Below, in pieces: positions 30,370 through 41,300 of a stretch of DNA of 64,000 nucleotides. Origin of the DNA: Prorocentrum cordatum (taxonomy: Eukaryota; Sar; Dinophyceae; Prorocentrales; Prorocentraceae); contig CAUYUJ010020593.1 of the NCBI GenBank assembly GCA_963575745.1, positions 128,179 through 192,178 of the forward strand, in the 5' to 3' direction. Both the position numbers and the translations under genes were made by a program. The notes beneath the pieces are model-generated. The model saw only the letters and a program-made list of their open reading frames with translations. It had not been told where the DNA came from and made no database searches. Numbering within the stretch: position 1 is the first letter of the stretch; each line of letters starts with the position of its first letter.

Positions 30370-31915
30370 TATCGTTCTAGGGCCCCCTGTGTGGTTCCTG
30401 CATGGTTTCCAACACGGGCCCCCAGGAACACTCCCACATGGGCCCCGAGAAGCCAACATCATCTATTTTCCTTACGTTGTTGGTTCATTTCGGCGTTTCT
30501 GCCTGTTCGGTTCCCCGACGCTCCAGAACGGTCCAGGACACCCGCAAATCGTCGAAACAGGCTTCCACCGGGGCGCTGAGACGGCCCAGGGCCGCCTCTT
30601 GACGGTTCAAGCGAGCCCTAACACTTTTGAGAAGGGCCGCAAGAGGCCTCCAAGAGGCCCCGAAACGCGGACAGATCGCTCGAACACGCCCAAGATGGCT
30701 ACCAGATGGCCCACAAGGCTTCCAACGCGGCCCACGGGGTCCCCGAGAGCACACCCAAAACCCAAAAAGCCACACTCATGGATGTTCCTTCGGTGCGGGG
30801 GGTGAAGGGGGGGGCACATTTCAGTGTCCCTGCCTGCGCAGCTTCCCGAAGCTCCAAGCCGGTCCCGAACACCCACATATTGCCCAAACAGGCCCCCTCG
30901 AGGGTGCCGAAACGGCCCAGGCACGCCACCAGACGGCAGCCCCAACATAATTGCAAAAGGGCCGCGAGAGGCCTTCAAGAGAGTACGGTCACCGAGCTAT
31001 CGTTCTAACGCGCCCTAGACGGCCTCTGGATGGCCCGAAAGGCTTCCAACACGGCCCAAAGGGTTTCCAAGCGCACACCCAAAATGGTCACAAGAAACCC
31101 AAAGCATGGATTGTCATATGGTTCTGCGTTTTCGGCTTCCCGACGCTCCAAAACGGTCCAGGACACCCAGAAATCGTCCACGCAGGCTTCTTCGGGGGCG
31201 CCGAGACGGCCCAGGACCGCTCCCAGACAGCCCAAGCAAGCCCGCCTCAACATTGTTGAACAGGGCCAGAAGGGCCTCCAAGAGGCTCCGAGTCGCGGAC
31301 AGATCGTTCGAACACGCCCAAAACGGCTTTCAGATGGCCCACAAGGCTTCCAACACGGCCCACGGGGTCTCCAAGAGCATTTCCACAAGGGCCCCAAGAA
31401 GCCAAACTCATTGTTTTTCAGCCGGTTCTTGGTGCACTTTAGCGTTCCTGCTTGTGCAGCTTCCCGACGCTCCAAGCCGATCCATCTGGAACACCCAAAT
31501 ATCACCCCAACAGGCCCCCACGAGGGCGCCGAGACGGCTCAGGCACGCCCCCAGACGGCCCAAGACAGCCCCAACACGGCTGAAAAGGGCCGCGAGAGTT
31601 TTCCAAGAAGGTTACAGTCACCGAGACGGCCTACGAGGCCTCCAAGGCAGCTCAAGAGCGCCCCAAACCGTACGAGTTCTCCGCCCCTGGAGGCCTCAAG
31701 GGGCTCGACGCGGTCCCAAGAAACACACGGCCCACCGGGTCCCAAAAGGGCCCCAAGAAGCCAACATCATTGTGTTTCTTTTGGTTTTTGGTACATTTCA
31801 GCGTTTCTGCCTGTGCAGCTTCCCGACGCTCCGACACGGTCCCGAACACCCAGATATCGCCCCAACAGGCCCCCAAGAGGGCGCCGCGACGGCCCAGACA
31901 CACCCTCAGACGGGA
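30370..31915 (+). repeat. About 300-360-bp tandem repeats with TTCCCGACGCTCCA island
   Basis: Five units. Each has AAGCCAACATCAT or a variant, a TTT-rich piece, GCGTTTCTGCCTGTGCAGCT, TCCCGACGCTCC, GTCCCGAACACCCA(A/C)ATAT, CCAACAGGCCCCC and GAGGGCGCCGAGACGGCCCA, then GGCCCAAGAGG-like filler. Islands at about 30490, 30825, 31125, 31440 and 31800. Open frames of over 400 codons on the plus strand are artefacts of stop-poor repeats. Confidence 0.8.
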
Positions 31916-32689
31916 ACCGGGGGAGCCCGTCCCTGGATTGGGGGGGGGGTCCGTCCACGAACCAGGGGGTCTGTGGAGGGACGGCAGAAGGGAGTCCGTA
32001 CACGGAACGGGTGGTTCTCCAGTGGCCAGCGGCCGGTTCGGGTGTGGGACTCTTGGGGACTGCGTATAAGCAAAATCTGGACGTCGCATGGCTGGGACCA
32101 GGGAGTGGCGGTTTCTTTTCGCACCGCGCGTTATCCCCCGGTTCGTTTCGGGGCCCAGGACCCTCACAGATCGATTTGGTTCAGGAGACGCAGCAGAACA
32201 ATGGGGTTTGGGGCCTCGGTCATGCATTTTCCGCGCGGTTACATTCTGTCGGCGACGTCGGACCTCAGGGCCTGGACGCCCTTTCATGGGCCAAGTGACG
32301 GTTCAAGCACTATTCGGGATGAAACGCCGATCCCCAGGACGCCGAAACGGGGTCCAGACCTCTGGGAGGCCACGTTGGGAAAAAGCACGACGTGGATGCG
32401 GTAGTGGCACGTGGGTTCGTGTCGTGCCTGCGCGGCAGCGACCCCGCCGCGTGCGATCGAGGAACGCTGCCTGGTGCCTGGAGTAGGCCAGTATGGAAAG
32501 ACTTGCCGATCGAGGAGCCACCTCTCACTCACGAGGCTGAACCACCCGCACGGTGTAAGGAGCCAGCGGCGGGGTCGTCACTCCTCCGACCCCATGTGCT
32601 CAGACTCCATCTAGGACGCCTCTGCAGCCCCAGTTTCGGCTCAGGGCGTCCCTCGCTTCTGCTCCTGTTTCTGCTGCTCCCTTTCTTGC
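31916..32689. other. Dispersed repeat copy 3 and unique sequence
   Basis: 32100-32250 is the third and longest copy of the 7.6/16.9-kb repeat. The rest is GC-rich with no domain. Confidence 0.45.
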
Positions 32690-32880
32690 TGCGATCCCTC
32701 ATTCTTCTCTTTCTCCTCCTCCTCCCCCTCCTCCTCCCCCTCCTCCTCCTCCTCCTCCTCCTCTTCCTGCGCCTCCTCTTCCTCCTCTTCCTCCTGCTCC
32801 TCCTCCTGCTCCTCCTGCTCCTCCTCCTGCTCCTCCTCCTCCTCCTGCTCCTCCTCCTGCTGCTCCTCCCCCGGCTCCCG
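32690..32880 (+). repeat. (CTC/CTG)n microsatellite
   Basis: CTCCTCCTCCTGCTCCTCCT-type run; poly-Leu in one plus frame, poly-Arg/Gly on the minus strand. Confidence 0.95.
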
Positions 32881-33694
32881 GAGGGTTCCTGGCGCCTCTC
32901 ATGGGCTTCCCCGGGCGCCCCCGGGGACTCCAGATATATTCCAAGAGGGTCACGGACGGGCCACGATGGCTTCCGGGAAGCCCAAGATGGCTTGAAGACG
33001 GCCCGAAAGGCCCCCAAGATGGCTCCAAGAGGACCACCAGAAGGGCTCCAAGAGGCAAACATGATCTCATTTCTTTGGGAAAACGTGTATTTGTCGCATG
33101 CTGTTTTTTTCGGTGTTCGCAGCATGCAAGACGACCCAAGATGACCCTAAGATCGCTTCAAGACGGCCCAAGAGGCCCCCAGGACGGCCCCAAGACGGCC
33201 AATGAGGCCTTCAAGACGGCCCCAGAGGCGCCCAGGACGGCCCAGCAACGCCGCAAGTGGGCCCCAACAGGCGCCCAAGAGGAGGAATTCGAACTATAGG
33301 TTCGAGCTTCTCGCCCCAAGAGGATCCCCAAGACCCCCACGAGGCCCCCAAGAGGCCCCCAAGAGGCCCAACTATGCCCCCAGGACGCCCGCACGAGTCC
33401 CCAAGAGGCCCCCAAACGGCCCCCAACAGGCCAGCCCAAGATGGTACAATACCGACCCAAGAGGACCGACCACCTTCCCTAACCGCCCCCGCACACACAC
33501 ACAAGTTGGCTTCAGGACATCTCTGGTGAGGCCGATCTCGAACACCAAACGAACTCGCGGGTGCCCCCCCAAGATCTCCCAAGAGAAGCGTCTCTGCTCG
33601 GGCCGCACTCCTGCGCCCTCCGACCAGGTTGACACTGCTCGTGGCTGCCCACATGCAGGCAGCTGTGAGCTTGCCAGTGGCCGAGGGCATTGCT
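32881..33694. other. GGCCCAAGAGG-rich tract, no gene
   Basis: Same filler as at 19, 28 and 31 kb (32950-33450), then unique sequence. Confidence 0.5.
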
Positions 33695-33731
33695 AGAACC
33701 ACGCGCGCGCGCAGCGCGCGCGTGGTTCTAC
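33695..33731. repeat. GCGCGCG hairpin, best copy
   Basis: TAGAACCACGCGCGCG and CGCGCGCGTGGTTCTA form a near-perfect hairpin with a few-base loop. See 21090 for relatives. The sequence to 34225 is unique with a small hairpin ATCAGCTCCGTGAGCTGAT at about 33940-33961. Confidence 0.8.
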
Positions 33732-34224
33732 ATAGTGAGCCCGGCGACGGGGCCCCTGGGCCCCGGGGCGGCCCATTTTTCCCAAACTCCTCCCCCGCCC
33801 GGCGTCAATCGGGCCGGGCGAAAGGGGGGGATTGGGAAAGGGGGGGGTACGAAATTTGCTGCATGCAGCTGGTTTCGGCCTCACCGAGGGGCCCATTCCT
33901 CGATACATGGCCGCCTCCGGCGCCGGGAGGCGCCGGGAAAATCAGCTCCGTGAGCTGATTCTCAATCCCCTTCTTTGCTATCCCCCCCTTTTGCCCGACC
34001 CGAGTCAAGTTTTCGTCCCTGGAGCCGGCAGGACTTTTTGAGCGGTCCGGGTGGTTCTCCGGATCTCGAAGATCTGCCTCGGCGACCCCACAGGACGCTC
34101 AGCGTCCGCCGAGGCGGTTCCAAGACGGCCGGAAAAGGTAGCAAAAGGGCCCATGCAGGGCCCAAGAGGCCCCCAAGGCGGCCGAATAATGCCCGGAGAG
34201 GATTCCGAGAGGCTTTCCAGGAAG

Positions 34225-36700
34225 CCTCCGAGAGCCCTATCTCAGGCACGTTGTCAGAGGACGGTGCCTCTGCAGACGGTACATTGAAATTGGGCACCAC
34301 GATCTCGCCAGCTAGGATGCGTTGCTTGGTGTAGTGAATCGTCTCGGCCTTGCGAAACTCGAGCTGGCCCTCGTCGGTGCACGTGCCGATGTATGTCATC
34401 TGTTGCCCGAAAGTCTGGTCGAACGTGATTAACGCCTTGAGCATGTCAGCGGTGTGCAGGTCAAAATCACCCACCACTGTCTGTCGCCCCCCGCTGGTCG
34501 CCAGGGAGATCTGAGAGCATAGAGCTGAGCACGCGCAGGTACGCTGGCACGTCAGGCTGGTGATGCTTCTCCGCCAGACTAGCACGCGTCTCCGTCTCGA
34601 TTGACGGTGGCAGCGCTTCCAGTGCGACGTCCTCCGCAGTAACCACACCCCTGGCGCGAAGGTGCGCGCCGCATGCCACGACGGGGTCCTTTGAATGCCG
34701 GCACTTCTTTCCAGGATTTGATTCGATTGGTGTTGTCGTCGGCCAGCGCCAAAGTTCCTTTGACCATGGGCGGCTTCTCTGAGCGCTCCTCTGGCTTCTC
34801 GGAAAAGTGCAGACATACGGACCGGCCAGTGAACAGGCCCTGCTTGAGGAGCCCTTGCTTGTAGGTGAACGTTGGGAGCAGCGCCAGCCCGATAGCTGGG
34901 CCGTCGGAGCGAACAAGCTCACCCAGCAACGCGTGTTGTAATTTGGTAGACTTGGCATTGAACAGCGACATCGCCGTCCAATTGATGTGCACGAACGCGT
35001 TGACGGACGTGCTTGACGTCAGAGCGTGTTTGGCCAACTCCTCTTTCACCTTGTCGGTCGTCTTGTTGATGTGTTTCACTTCTGTGGCTCAGAGAATCGT
35101 GGTCTTAGAATTCACGTGGTCGGGATCAAACAATGCCGTCGCTGCAGTCTCGGCCTCCTGGCCTCGCCATGCGCGGTACTGCACTGTCTTGTAGTACACG
35201 GCCGTCTTGCGATCGCGAGACTTTCCAACGCACGCAATGGCAGCGCTGACGTCGCGGCGGATGTGACTTCTGAACAGCTCAATATCTTGCTTCTCAAGCT
35301 CCGTCGATTCCACCTTCGTCGTCTGGGCCGGGGGCAACTCACCACCCACTTGCGAACCGGCCGTGAGCGACATGACCAGTTCCTTGAGCTCAGGGATGTC
35401 TGTGATGGCGAAGGCGGCCGCCTTATCCATGATTGCGGGTTCGATTGACGAGCATATGTTGGGGTCGCCATCCGTGAACGGCACCTTGCATCCCGTATGC
35501 AAGTCGCAGGCGGTCACTTGCTGATATTGGGCCATCGTCTCCTCCGCGGGAAAAAAAGCTGTGGGTAAAAAAACACAAGAAAACGCACAAACACACACAC
35601 ACACACACAAACTGCGGGTAAACAACACACAAAAGACAGACAAAACACACACACACACACAAAACACATACAAACACACAACAGAACACAGAGGCTGACT
35701 GCTCGCTCAGCTTCTCAAGGCTGGTCTTTCGAAGTCTCGGTGCGTGACGCCTCTGCCGAGGACTCGTGCCCAACATTTCACGGACGTCGGGCGCGGCCTG
35801 TGCCTTGCGAGTGTCTTCTTGGACGAGAAGGCATCGTCGTGGAACGCAGCATTCCCGCCGTGCTTCGACGCGTGGGCCGGCAGGAGACTACGGCCCTCCT
35901 TGTTCACGCACTTCAGTATGTTCAGGCAGCACGCCCTCTTGGCTCCGATCGCCCGGGCTTCCGTGGGGCATTCCAGATTCCATTCGGTCAGGACCTCGTC
36001 TTCAGACCAAGCCGTGGCTGCGGACACCTTCTCGAGCTTCTGGACCCAATTGAGCACGTCGTGCGCTTTGCGGGTGCTTCCACGGTAGGCCAAGAGCGCG
36101 CTCTTGAAGGCAATGGCCATCAAGTTTGGGGCAACCGCGTGGGAGCGGACGCGGATTGCCTTCAAAAGTGACCCGCAAAGCTTGTCCACGAACCTCCAAC
36201 AACTTCTCCACGTCGCCATCGAACTTCTTCTACAAAGTGATGCTCATGGCGATGGCGGCGCAGGCTCGGTTGTGGCCCTTGACGTAGATTGCCACCAGTA
36301 CGCCTTTGTTTTAGGGGGTCGGCCACGCAAGGACCGGGACGCTGACCATCGCAAATCCGCCGTCCATGATGTTGTCCACTAACGACAAGGATGTTTGATT
36401 CCGCGGCATGCATTTCGTAGATGTTTCGTCGCTGAACCCTACGTCTGTCATCCTGCAGACGAACTCAGTCTCACCTTCGGCGCTGTAGAACATATCCTTG
36501 CTCCCGTAGCTGAGGATGGAGTTCTTCTCGAAAACCACGTCCAACTGTTCGGCCATGGCAGTCGCCGAGAACTCGTCGGCGCACTCCTGCACGATGTATC
36601 GGGCCGGCCCTCCCGCAGCTCTCAAGGGCCAAGGGCTCTGTGAAATCCTCCGTGAACAGATGCGCTGCCTCCGGCTCCTCCTTCTTGACGTCGAGTTCCT
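34225..36700 (-). pseudogene. Broken gene of unknown function
   Basis: Reading down the minus strand, protein-like segments follow one another with frame changes: LDVKKEEPEAAHLFTEDFTE (about 36690-36620); YIVQECADEFSATAMAEQLD through SLSLVDNIMDGGFAMVSVPV (36617-36320); VAPNLMAIAFKSALLAYRGS through NILKCVNKEG to TSVKCWA (36150-35760); then a CA-rich microsatellite (35565-35690); MAQYQQVTACDLHTGCKVPF (ATG at 35534) through FRSHIRRDVSAAIACVGKSR, one in-frame TGA at 35089-35091, and on in the same frame through NAFVHINWTAMSLFNAKSTK to KSWKEVPAF (about 34690). Two further frames finish at about 34230 (GDFDLHTADMLKALITFDQT, MTYIGTCTDEGQLEFRKAET). Composition is clearly protein-like. No domain recognised. 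Some breaks may be introns rather than mutations. Confidence 0.6.
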
Positions 36701-36817
36701 CTTCCTCCCCCTCCTCCTCAGTCCGCTACCGTACCCCCGCCGCTTTTGATGTTTATTACCCAATCCTTCTTGTATTGCGTGCTGTGCCACACCCGCTTCG
36801 CCGCCGAGGAACGAAGC

Positions 36818-37741
36818 ATGAAGATAGTGTACCACAACGTGCAGTGGGCGGACTACACCCGCCTCGAGGAGATTTCGATGCAGACGGCCAATATCGACGT
36901 CTACGTGGCTATAGGGACGGGCAGGGCGGCGCGAGACGACGATTACACGAAGTGCCAGCTGCCGAACCATCAATGTATCCAATTTGGGTGGAGAAAGGCG
37001 GCTGGCGTCAACAACTCGTGTGGACCGGCAGTACTACTGAATAAACGGCTCAGTGGCAGGATCCAGAGAGTAGTATCGCCCCCTACGAAGGGTGGCATCA
37101 CAGGGCGGATTGGCATGATTACAGTAAGCGTGGGCACAATAGACGTGGCGCTGTTCCCTACATACATACCACCGCGGGGCATGGCCGTCAACACCCACAA
37201 GGGCATCACGAGAAATATTCTCAAGTGGATTCAAGGCGAGCTGGACAAGCTGGGGCACAATTGCCTCCCCATCATACTGGGTGACTACAACTGCGCTTTT
37301 GGAATACGACGAGATACGACAGGGAGAAAATACATAGAGGCCACCGGGTCCACTGGCATCGAAGAGCCCGCCCTGGAGAACACCACCAGCACGCAAGTGC
37401 GGGAATTTTTGGACGACAACCACTTGGCGATCGCGGACACATTTACACGGACGGGGCCCACCTACTACAGAGGCGCCCACACAAGCAAGATATACCACGT
37501 TGCCATACCAGCGACAGCACTGTGCAGGGTTCGCCAAATCAACCCATTGTTAGGACTGGCAAAAAGGCTGCCGCTACACGTCTCCACGCATTTGACCGAC
37601 CACGTGCCGATTTACATGAACATGGACGCGCATATCGCCAAGACCCACATCAGCAAGCTCACGCCACCCGCCAAACGCGACCTCATGATGATCGCACTTA
37701 CACGAGGACACAAACGCCTGGAGTTCCTAAAAAAAAGTTGA
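36818..37741 (+). CDS. LINE EEP endonuclease domain
   Basis: Start taken at ATG 36818 (MKIVYHNVQW); the frame is open from 36746 but the earlier part does not look like EEP. Family landmarks: N in VYHNVQW, ALFPTYIPPR, PIILGDYNCAFG (GDxN motif, about 37272-37305), and THLTDHVPIY (SxxDHxP-like, about 37588-37615). Such enzymes nick target DNA to prime reverse transcription. Oddities: the usual catalytic Glu segment reads VYVAIGTG, and the residue before the final motif reads KIYHVAIP where EEP proteins usually have ID. The frame ends LKKS-stop in a run of eight A's (about 37729-37736); removing one A would let it run on into ENTQHIHETEWRQTWDQ and the linker. Confidence 0.8.
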   Translation: MKIVYHNVQWADYTRLEEISMQTANIDVYVAIGTGRAARDDDYTKCQLPNHQCIQFGWRKAAGVNNSCGPAVLLNKRLSGRIQRVVSPPTKGGITGRIGMITVSVGTIDVALFPTYIPPRGMAVNTHKGITRNILKWIQGELDKLGHNCLPIILGDYNCAFGIRRDTTGRKYIEATGSTGIEEPALENTTSTQVREFLDDNHLAIADTFTRTGPTYYRGAHTSKIYHVAIPATALCRVRQINPLLGLAKRLPLHVSTHLTDHVPIYMNMDAHIAKTHISKLTPPAKRDLMMIALTRGHKRLEFLKKS

Positions 37742-38285
37742 GGAGAATACCCAGCATATTCACGAGACGGAGTGGCGGCAAACATGGGACCAAGGCAGCG
37801 TTCAAAAGTGGTGGGATATGCTTTCTAACAACATTCGTGAAGCTATGCAGGAGATATTTCCCAAGCAGGAGCAGGACATTATAGGATATGACGAGATGCG
37901 ACAACAGCGGATTCAACTGCTAGAGAAGCGATCGCAGCTCCGAGCCGATGCGCACCACACTGGCAGCACAAGTTACATAGGCGATGGTTACACGGAGTTC
38001 GATCAGATAGAGGAACAGCTCAAGGCCCTCTCACGGAAGTTGCAGGTGCTTCGACGGCGACAGAAGACGGAGAAAACGGAGAAGCTGGTGGATCAGATCA
38101 AAGAGGCGTGGAAACATCACCGCCACGCTGAGCTACACCGCCTCAGAGTTGCGCTGGCTAACACAGGGCGTGGACCGAAGAAGCGCAACTTGTTCGCACC
38201 GCGCACGGGGATGACAGCATCACAGTGGGATCAGGGACTGAGCCGACCGCCACAGATGGGGGGGAATGCAATGCGAGAAGATTGA
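37742..38285 (+). pseudogene. LINE linker region, out of frame with the EEP part
   Basis: Read in frame from about 37737: ENTQHIHETEWRQTWDQGSV, WWDMLSNNIREAMQEIFPKQ, then heptad-like EQLKALSRKLQVLRRRQKTE and KLVDQIKEAWKHHRHAELHR. Lys/Arg/Gln/Leu-rich, helical and probably coiled coil. It ends near a run of seven G's (38258-38264), after which DWQEWIADRAFMPHIYESLR continues in a third frame to about 38388. Both joins are at homopolymers, so small indels (or read errors) broke one original frame. Confidence 0.65.
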
Positions 38286-38389
38286 TTGGCAGGAGTGGAT
38301 CGCAGACCGCGCTTTCATGCCGCACATTTATGAATCCTTGCGCGCAGATGACCTGCGAGATCAGATCCGCCAGGATCGGGCAGGATAGA

Positions 38390-39478
38390 TGCGATACCTA
38401 CGACGGGCCCCCAAAAGGCCGAGCAGGGCCTGCATGGGGAGTGCTAGCGGAGGCGCTATGCATGCGCATTGATTGGCGATATCACGTGGGCGAGCACGGA
38501 CAGAAATACAACCCAGAGCACTTCAGCAGGCGGTACGACGACTTGCTTGCACTGATCCGCCCGGTAGGATCAGTCCCGCTGAGTGCCATTCGCCCGCAGT
38601 CGTTTTCCCAAGCCAAGGGCAACAACAAGCTCGGGATCCAGGGCCGGCGTATCCTTCATTGTTTCGACGCGTTTGGCAGGTCGTTTTCGGACAGCTCCAG
38701 AAGAAATCCAAGAGGCCGACCCCGCCAGATTTTGCACACGGAGGGCTTCCAGTTTTTGAGTTTATCTGCAGCGAGTTGGCGATGCAGGCAAGCTAAAGTG
38801 AGCCATGCCATTAGTAGCTATGATGGCACACACGCGTTCGCATGCACAGAAAGAAGGGCGCCTGACGAACACCATGCACGCACAACGCGACGGGAGAGTG
38901 TGCACTTACTACAACAAGCAATCAGGCAAGCAACAGTGCATGTAGGAGCCCACGACGGCGCAGCAGATTTTTTGCCACACAGTGGCACCACGATGGGCCA
39001 CTCGCTAGCAGCAGGCGATTTCGTTGACAACTGCTCACCCATAGCTTCAGAGTAGAATACAAAGCTGGGCGAAGCAGACACCAGCTACACATGGCTAGCG
39101 GGTCGCTGCCCAGTAACTAAAGAGCAGGTTGACATAGGGGTTGGTCTTTTCGTGGATGACGTATCACGCGTACATATACATGCACATGCACCCCATGCAC
39201 GCCACATCATGATGCAGCTGAACCACGCCACGCGCGAGCTCCAGACACACATGCAGAAGAACGGCCACTACTTGAACGCAGATGAGACCAACCACTTCAT
39301 CTGCATGCACGGGGCGGGATCCTTTGAGGCATCCAGGGACCTAGTTCGTCAAGAACGCGTCCTCGGGGCAGTCTGTCGTGAAGCTCGCGTTCTCGGGCCG
39401 ATTCTTAGCTTCGACGGGGTACTCAGGACGGAACCCAAGAACCGCATCAAAGGAGGCCGTGCTGCGCGGAGATCATGA
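38390..39478 (+). pseudogene. LINE reverse transcriptase with one in-frame stop
   Basis: Frame 2. Fingers region: LGIQGRRILHCFDAFGRSF (about 38629-38685), then a short out-of-frame patch (QLQKKSKRPTPPDFAHG in frame 1), then palm motif A VSHAISSYDGTHAFACT (about 38800-38850), motif B-like SGTTMGHSLAAGDF (about 38980-39022), a TAG stop at 39053-39055, and motif C GVGLFVDDVSR with the catalytic Asp pair at 39155-39160. FVDD replaces the more usual F/YADD. Downstream thumb-like HIMMQLNHATRELQTHMQKN GHYLNADETN. A TGA ends the stretch at 39476-39478. Cannot make full-length protein as read. Confidence 0.75.
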
Positions 39479-40924
39479 GGAGAGGTGTGGAGGCAGCCCC
39501 TCCACCACAAGCTGTTTCGCACGCTCTTCTTGTGCTTTGTGTGCAGCGCCGCGATCGCGGGCCTCGCAGCGTTCGTATTGCCAGCGGAGTTCACGGATAA
39601 GTTAGACTCCGTGCAGGTCCGCATGCTCCGCTACGTGATGCACGGCAAAGCCAAAAACGAGTGCGAGGGCCGAGTCAGGACGATGCCAACCAGTGCAGTA
39701 TTCAGCCATTGGAGCATTAGCCGAACCGCGATCGAGCTTAGAGTTCAGCGTCTGCGGTGGCGGCAGCAGATATCCAAGGCCCCACAGAACCACAAACAGG
39801 TCCTTGCAGCTATGTTTGGAACGTTGGAAACCGATCGACTTCTCGAGCACCCGAGACTTACGAGCGGCGGGGGGCTCACAGCGCACAGTACCCCTTGGGC
39901 CCATCAGTTCAGAGACGACTTGGAAGGCCTTGCTAAAGCAGATCAGAAGTTTGCGAGTATATGGACTATCAGAAGTACCCCCCCCCCCCCCCCCCAGATC
40001 TTTGAAGACCCGCAAGCCAGCAAGGAATTCAACGAAATCAGGACAGGTACCCATCGAGACCTCCATAGCCCCGATGGCGCCCGACGAGCAGCCCGACCAC
40101 AGAGCGACGGTGGAGAAGCGGACGACGACAGCAGCATTACAGACGAGTACGCGTGCACGCACGAGATGGGGGAGGAGGGCGAGGGCAGAAGCTGCGGAAT
40201 GACATTCACGACGGTCAAGGCACTCACGGCGCACATCACGCACGCGCACCACATGCGCAACCTGCACTCCATGATCATCAGCACGAACGTGTGTCCATGG
40301 TGTCGTACAGCATTTGCGAGCAGAGCATCATGTTTGCGCCACGTCATCACCATGTCGAGATCGCACCCGCTGCGTTGCCCCACTCGAGCCACTTCATTTG
40401 TATTCGAGCCCGAACAGCGGGATGTGTACACGTGCGGCTACTGCTGCCGCGAGGACACGAGCATTCGAGGAACACCTCAGCCACGTCACTGCTCATTGCT
40501 GGCCCTAGCGATGTCGTGGAGAGCCACCGCAGGAGGAAGCAGGCCGCGCAGTCAGACGGCGGAGGCCGCCGCGGCGACCCTGGCGCCGCGCCAGAAGCAG
40601 CCGCGTGGAGGGCCGAAGAAGGCCACTGGCAAAGAGAGTGGCTCAGGCGACCACAACGACGAAGAGATCGTGCTGATGCAGAAGCTGACGCTCAACAACG
40701 CGCAGATGATCAGGCAGCTGTCAGGCAGCCTCTGGGACTTCTTCCGGATCCCAGGAGAGCACTCAGCAGTGGCCGCCGCGGTGGCAGCGGGCACAACCTA
40801 CGCGGAGAAGGCCAAGGAGAAGAACAACAAGGACCTGGGGCCTCCGCACCTCCACATCGGCGTCGACTTCTTTTGGAGATGGGGCTCAACGACAAAGCCG
40901 AGGGGACCAACAAGACGATCCTGA
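39479..40924 (+). pseudogene. LINE C-terminal domain with C2H2-like zinc fingers
   Basis: Same frame as the RT, open for 480 codons after the TGA. FVLPAEFTDKLDSVQVRMLR and RTAIELRVQRLRWRQQISKA are typical of the region after LINE thumbs. Then CGMTFTTVKALTAHITHAHH (about 40195-40254), CPWCRTAFASRASCLRHV (about 40293-40345) and YTCGYCCRED (about 40426-40455) look like zinc fingers. A KLTLNNAQMIRQLSGSLWDF segment follows. The frame is lost at about 40880. A C-run (39968-39985) makes a poly-Pro stretch. Role in RNA or DNA binding is inference. Confidence 0.7.
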
Positions 40925-41300
40925 CGGAGTTCCGCATGCTGATCGACGTGCTGGGCATGCAGGGCTTCGGGGACATCGTCTCCTACTTCAAAGTCAAGAA
41001 GGCCTACAGCGAGGCGGGACAGCCAGAGAAATGGAAGCTTACCTCATGCTCAACAGCCTCGCCTGCAGCCCGTGGACAGCAACCTGGGAGGACCAGATCA
41101 ACGCCATCCGAGAAGGAAATCAGGAGCCGCACGTCAAGATCAGCCGCGCCACGCAGATCGGGGACCTCAGGAAAGCCATCGTGGACACACTGCGTGCGGC
41201 AGGGGCAGAGCAGATATTCGGAGCACCGCCGCCATCAGGTCTCGAGAGGAAAGTGCAGGCAGCGCTGCGGGCGCGGCAACTGGCGATGGAGGGATAGAGA
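40877..41300 (+). pseudogene. LINE tail, two further frame segments
   Basis: Frame 1: NDKAEGTNKTILTEFRMLID VLGMQGFGDIVSYFKVKKAY to EKWKL (to about 41035). Frame 3: MEAYLMLNSLACSPWTATWE through SRATQIGDLRKAIVDTLRAA to the stop at 41297. Both have natural composition and continue the C-terminal domain; the frame changes are single-base events. Confidence 0.6.

Larger units (their letters stand above)
36818..41300 (+). mobile_element. Nearly full-length LINE-like retrotransposon (EEP, RT, zinc fingers)
   Basis: Order on the plus strand: EEP endonuclease (36818-37741), basic coiled-coil-like linker (to 38283), reverse transcriptase (about 38390-39478), zinc-finger C-terminus (39485-40924) and a tail (to 41297). 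The EEP, RT and C-terminal parts are in one frame (frame 2), broken by homopolymer indels in the linker and by two in-frame stops. The 5' end lies within about 130 bp of the minus-strand broken gene. I saw no poly-A tail at the 3' end and could not fix target-site duplications. Confidence 0.8.

Noticed and set aside
27188-32404. Frames of 200-430 codons
   Set aside because: They cover GGCCCAAGAGG tandem repeats and change meaning with each unit; no known domain.
32392-33144. 250-codon frame with long poly-Leu, resembling a membrane protein
   Set aside because: The Leu run is a (CTC/CTG)n microsatellite; flanks have no coding character.
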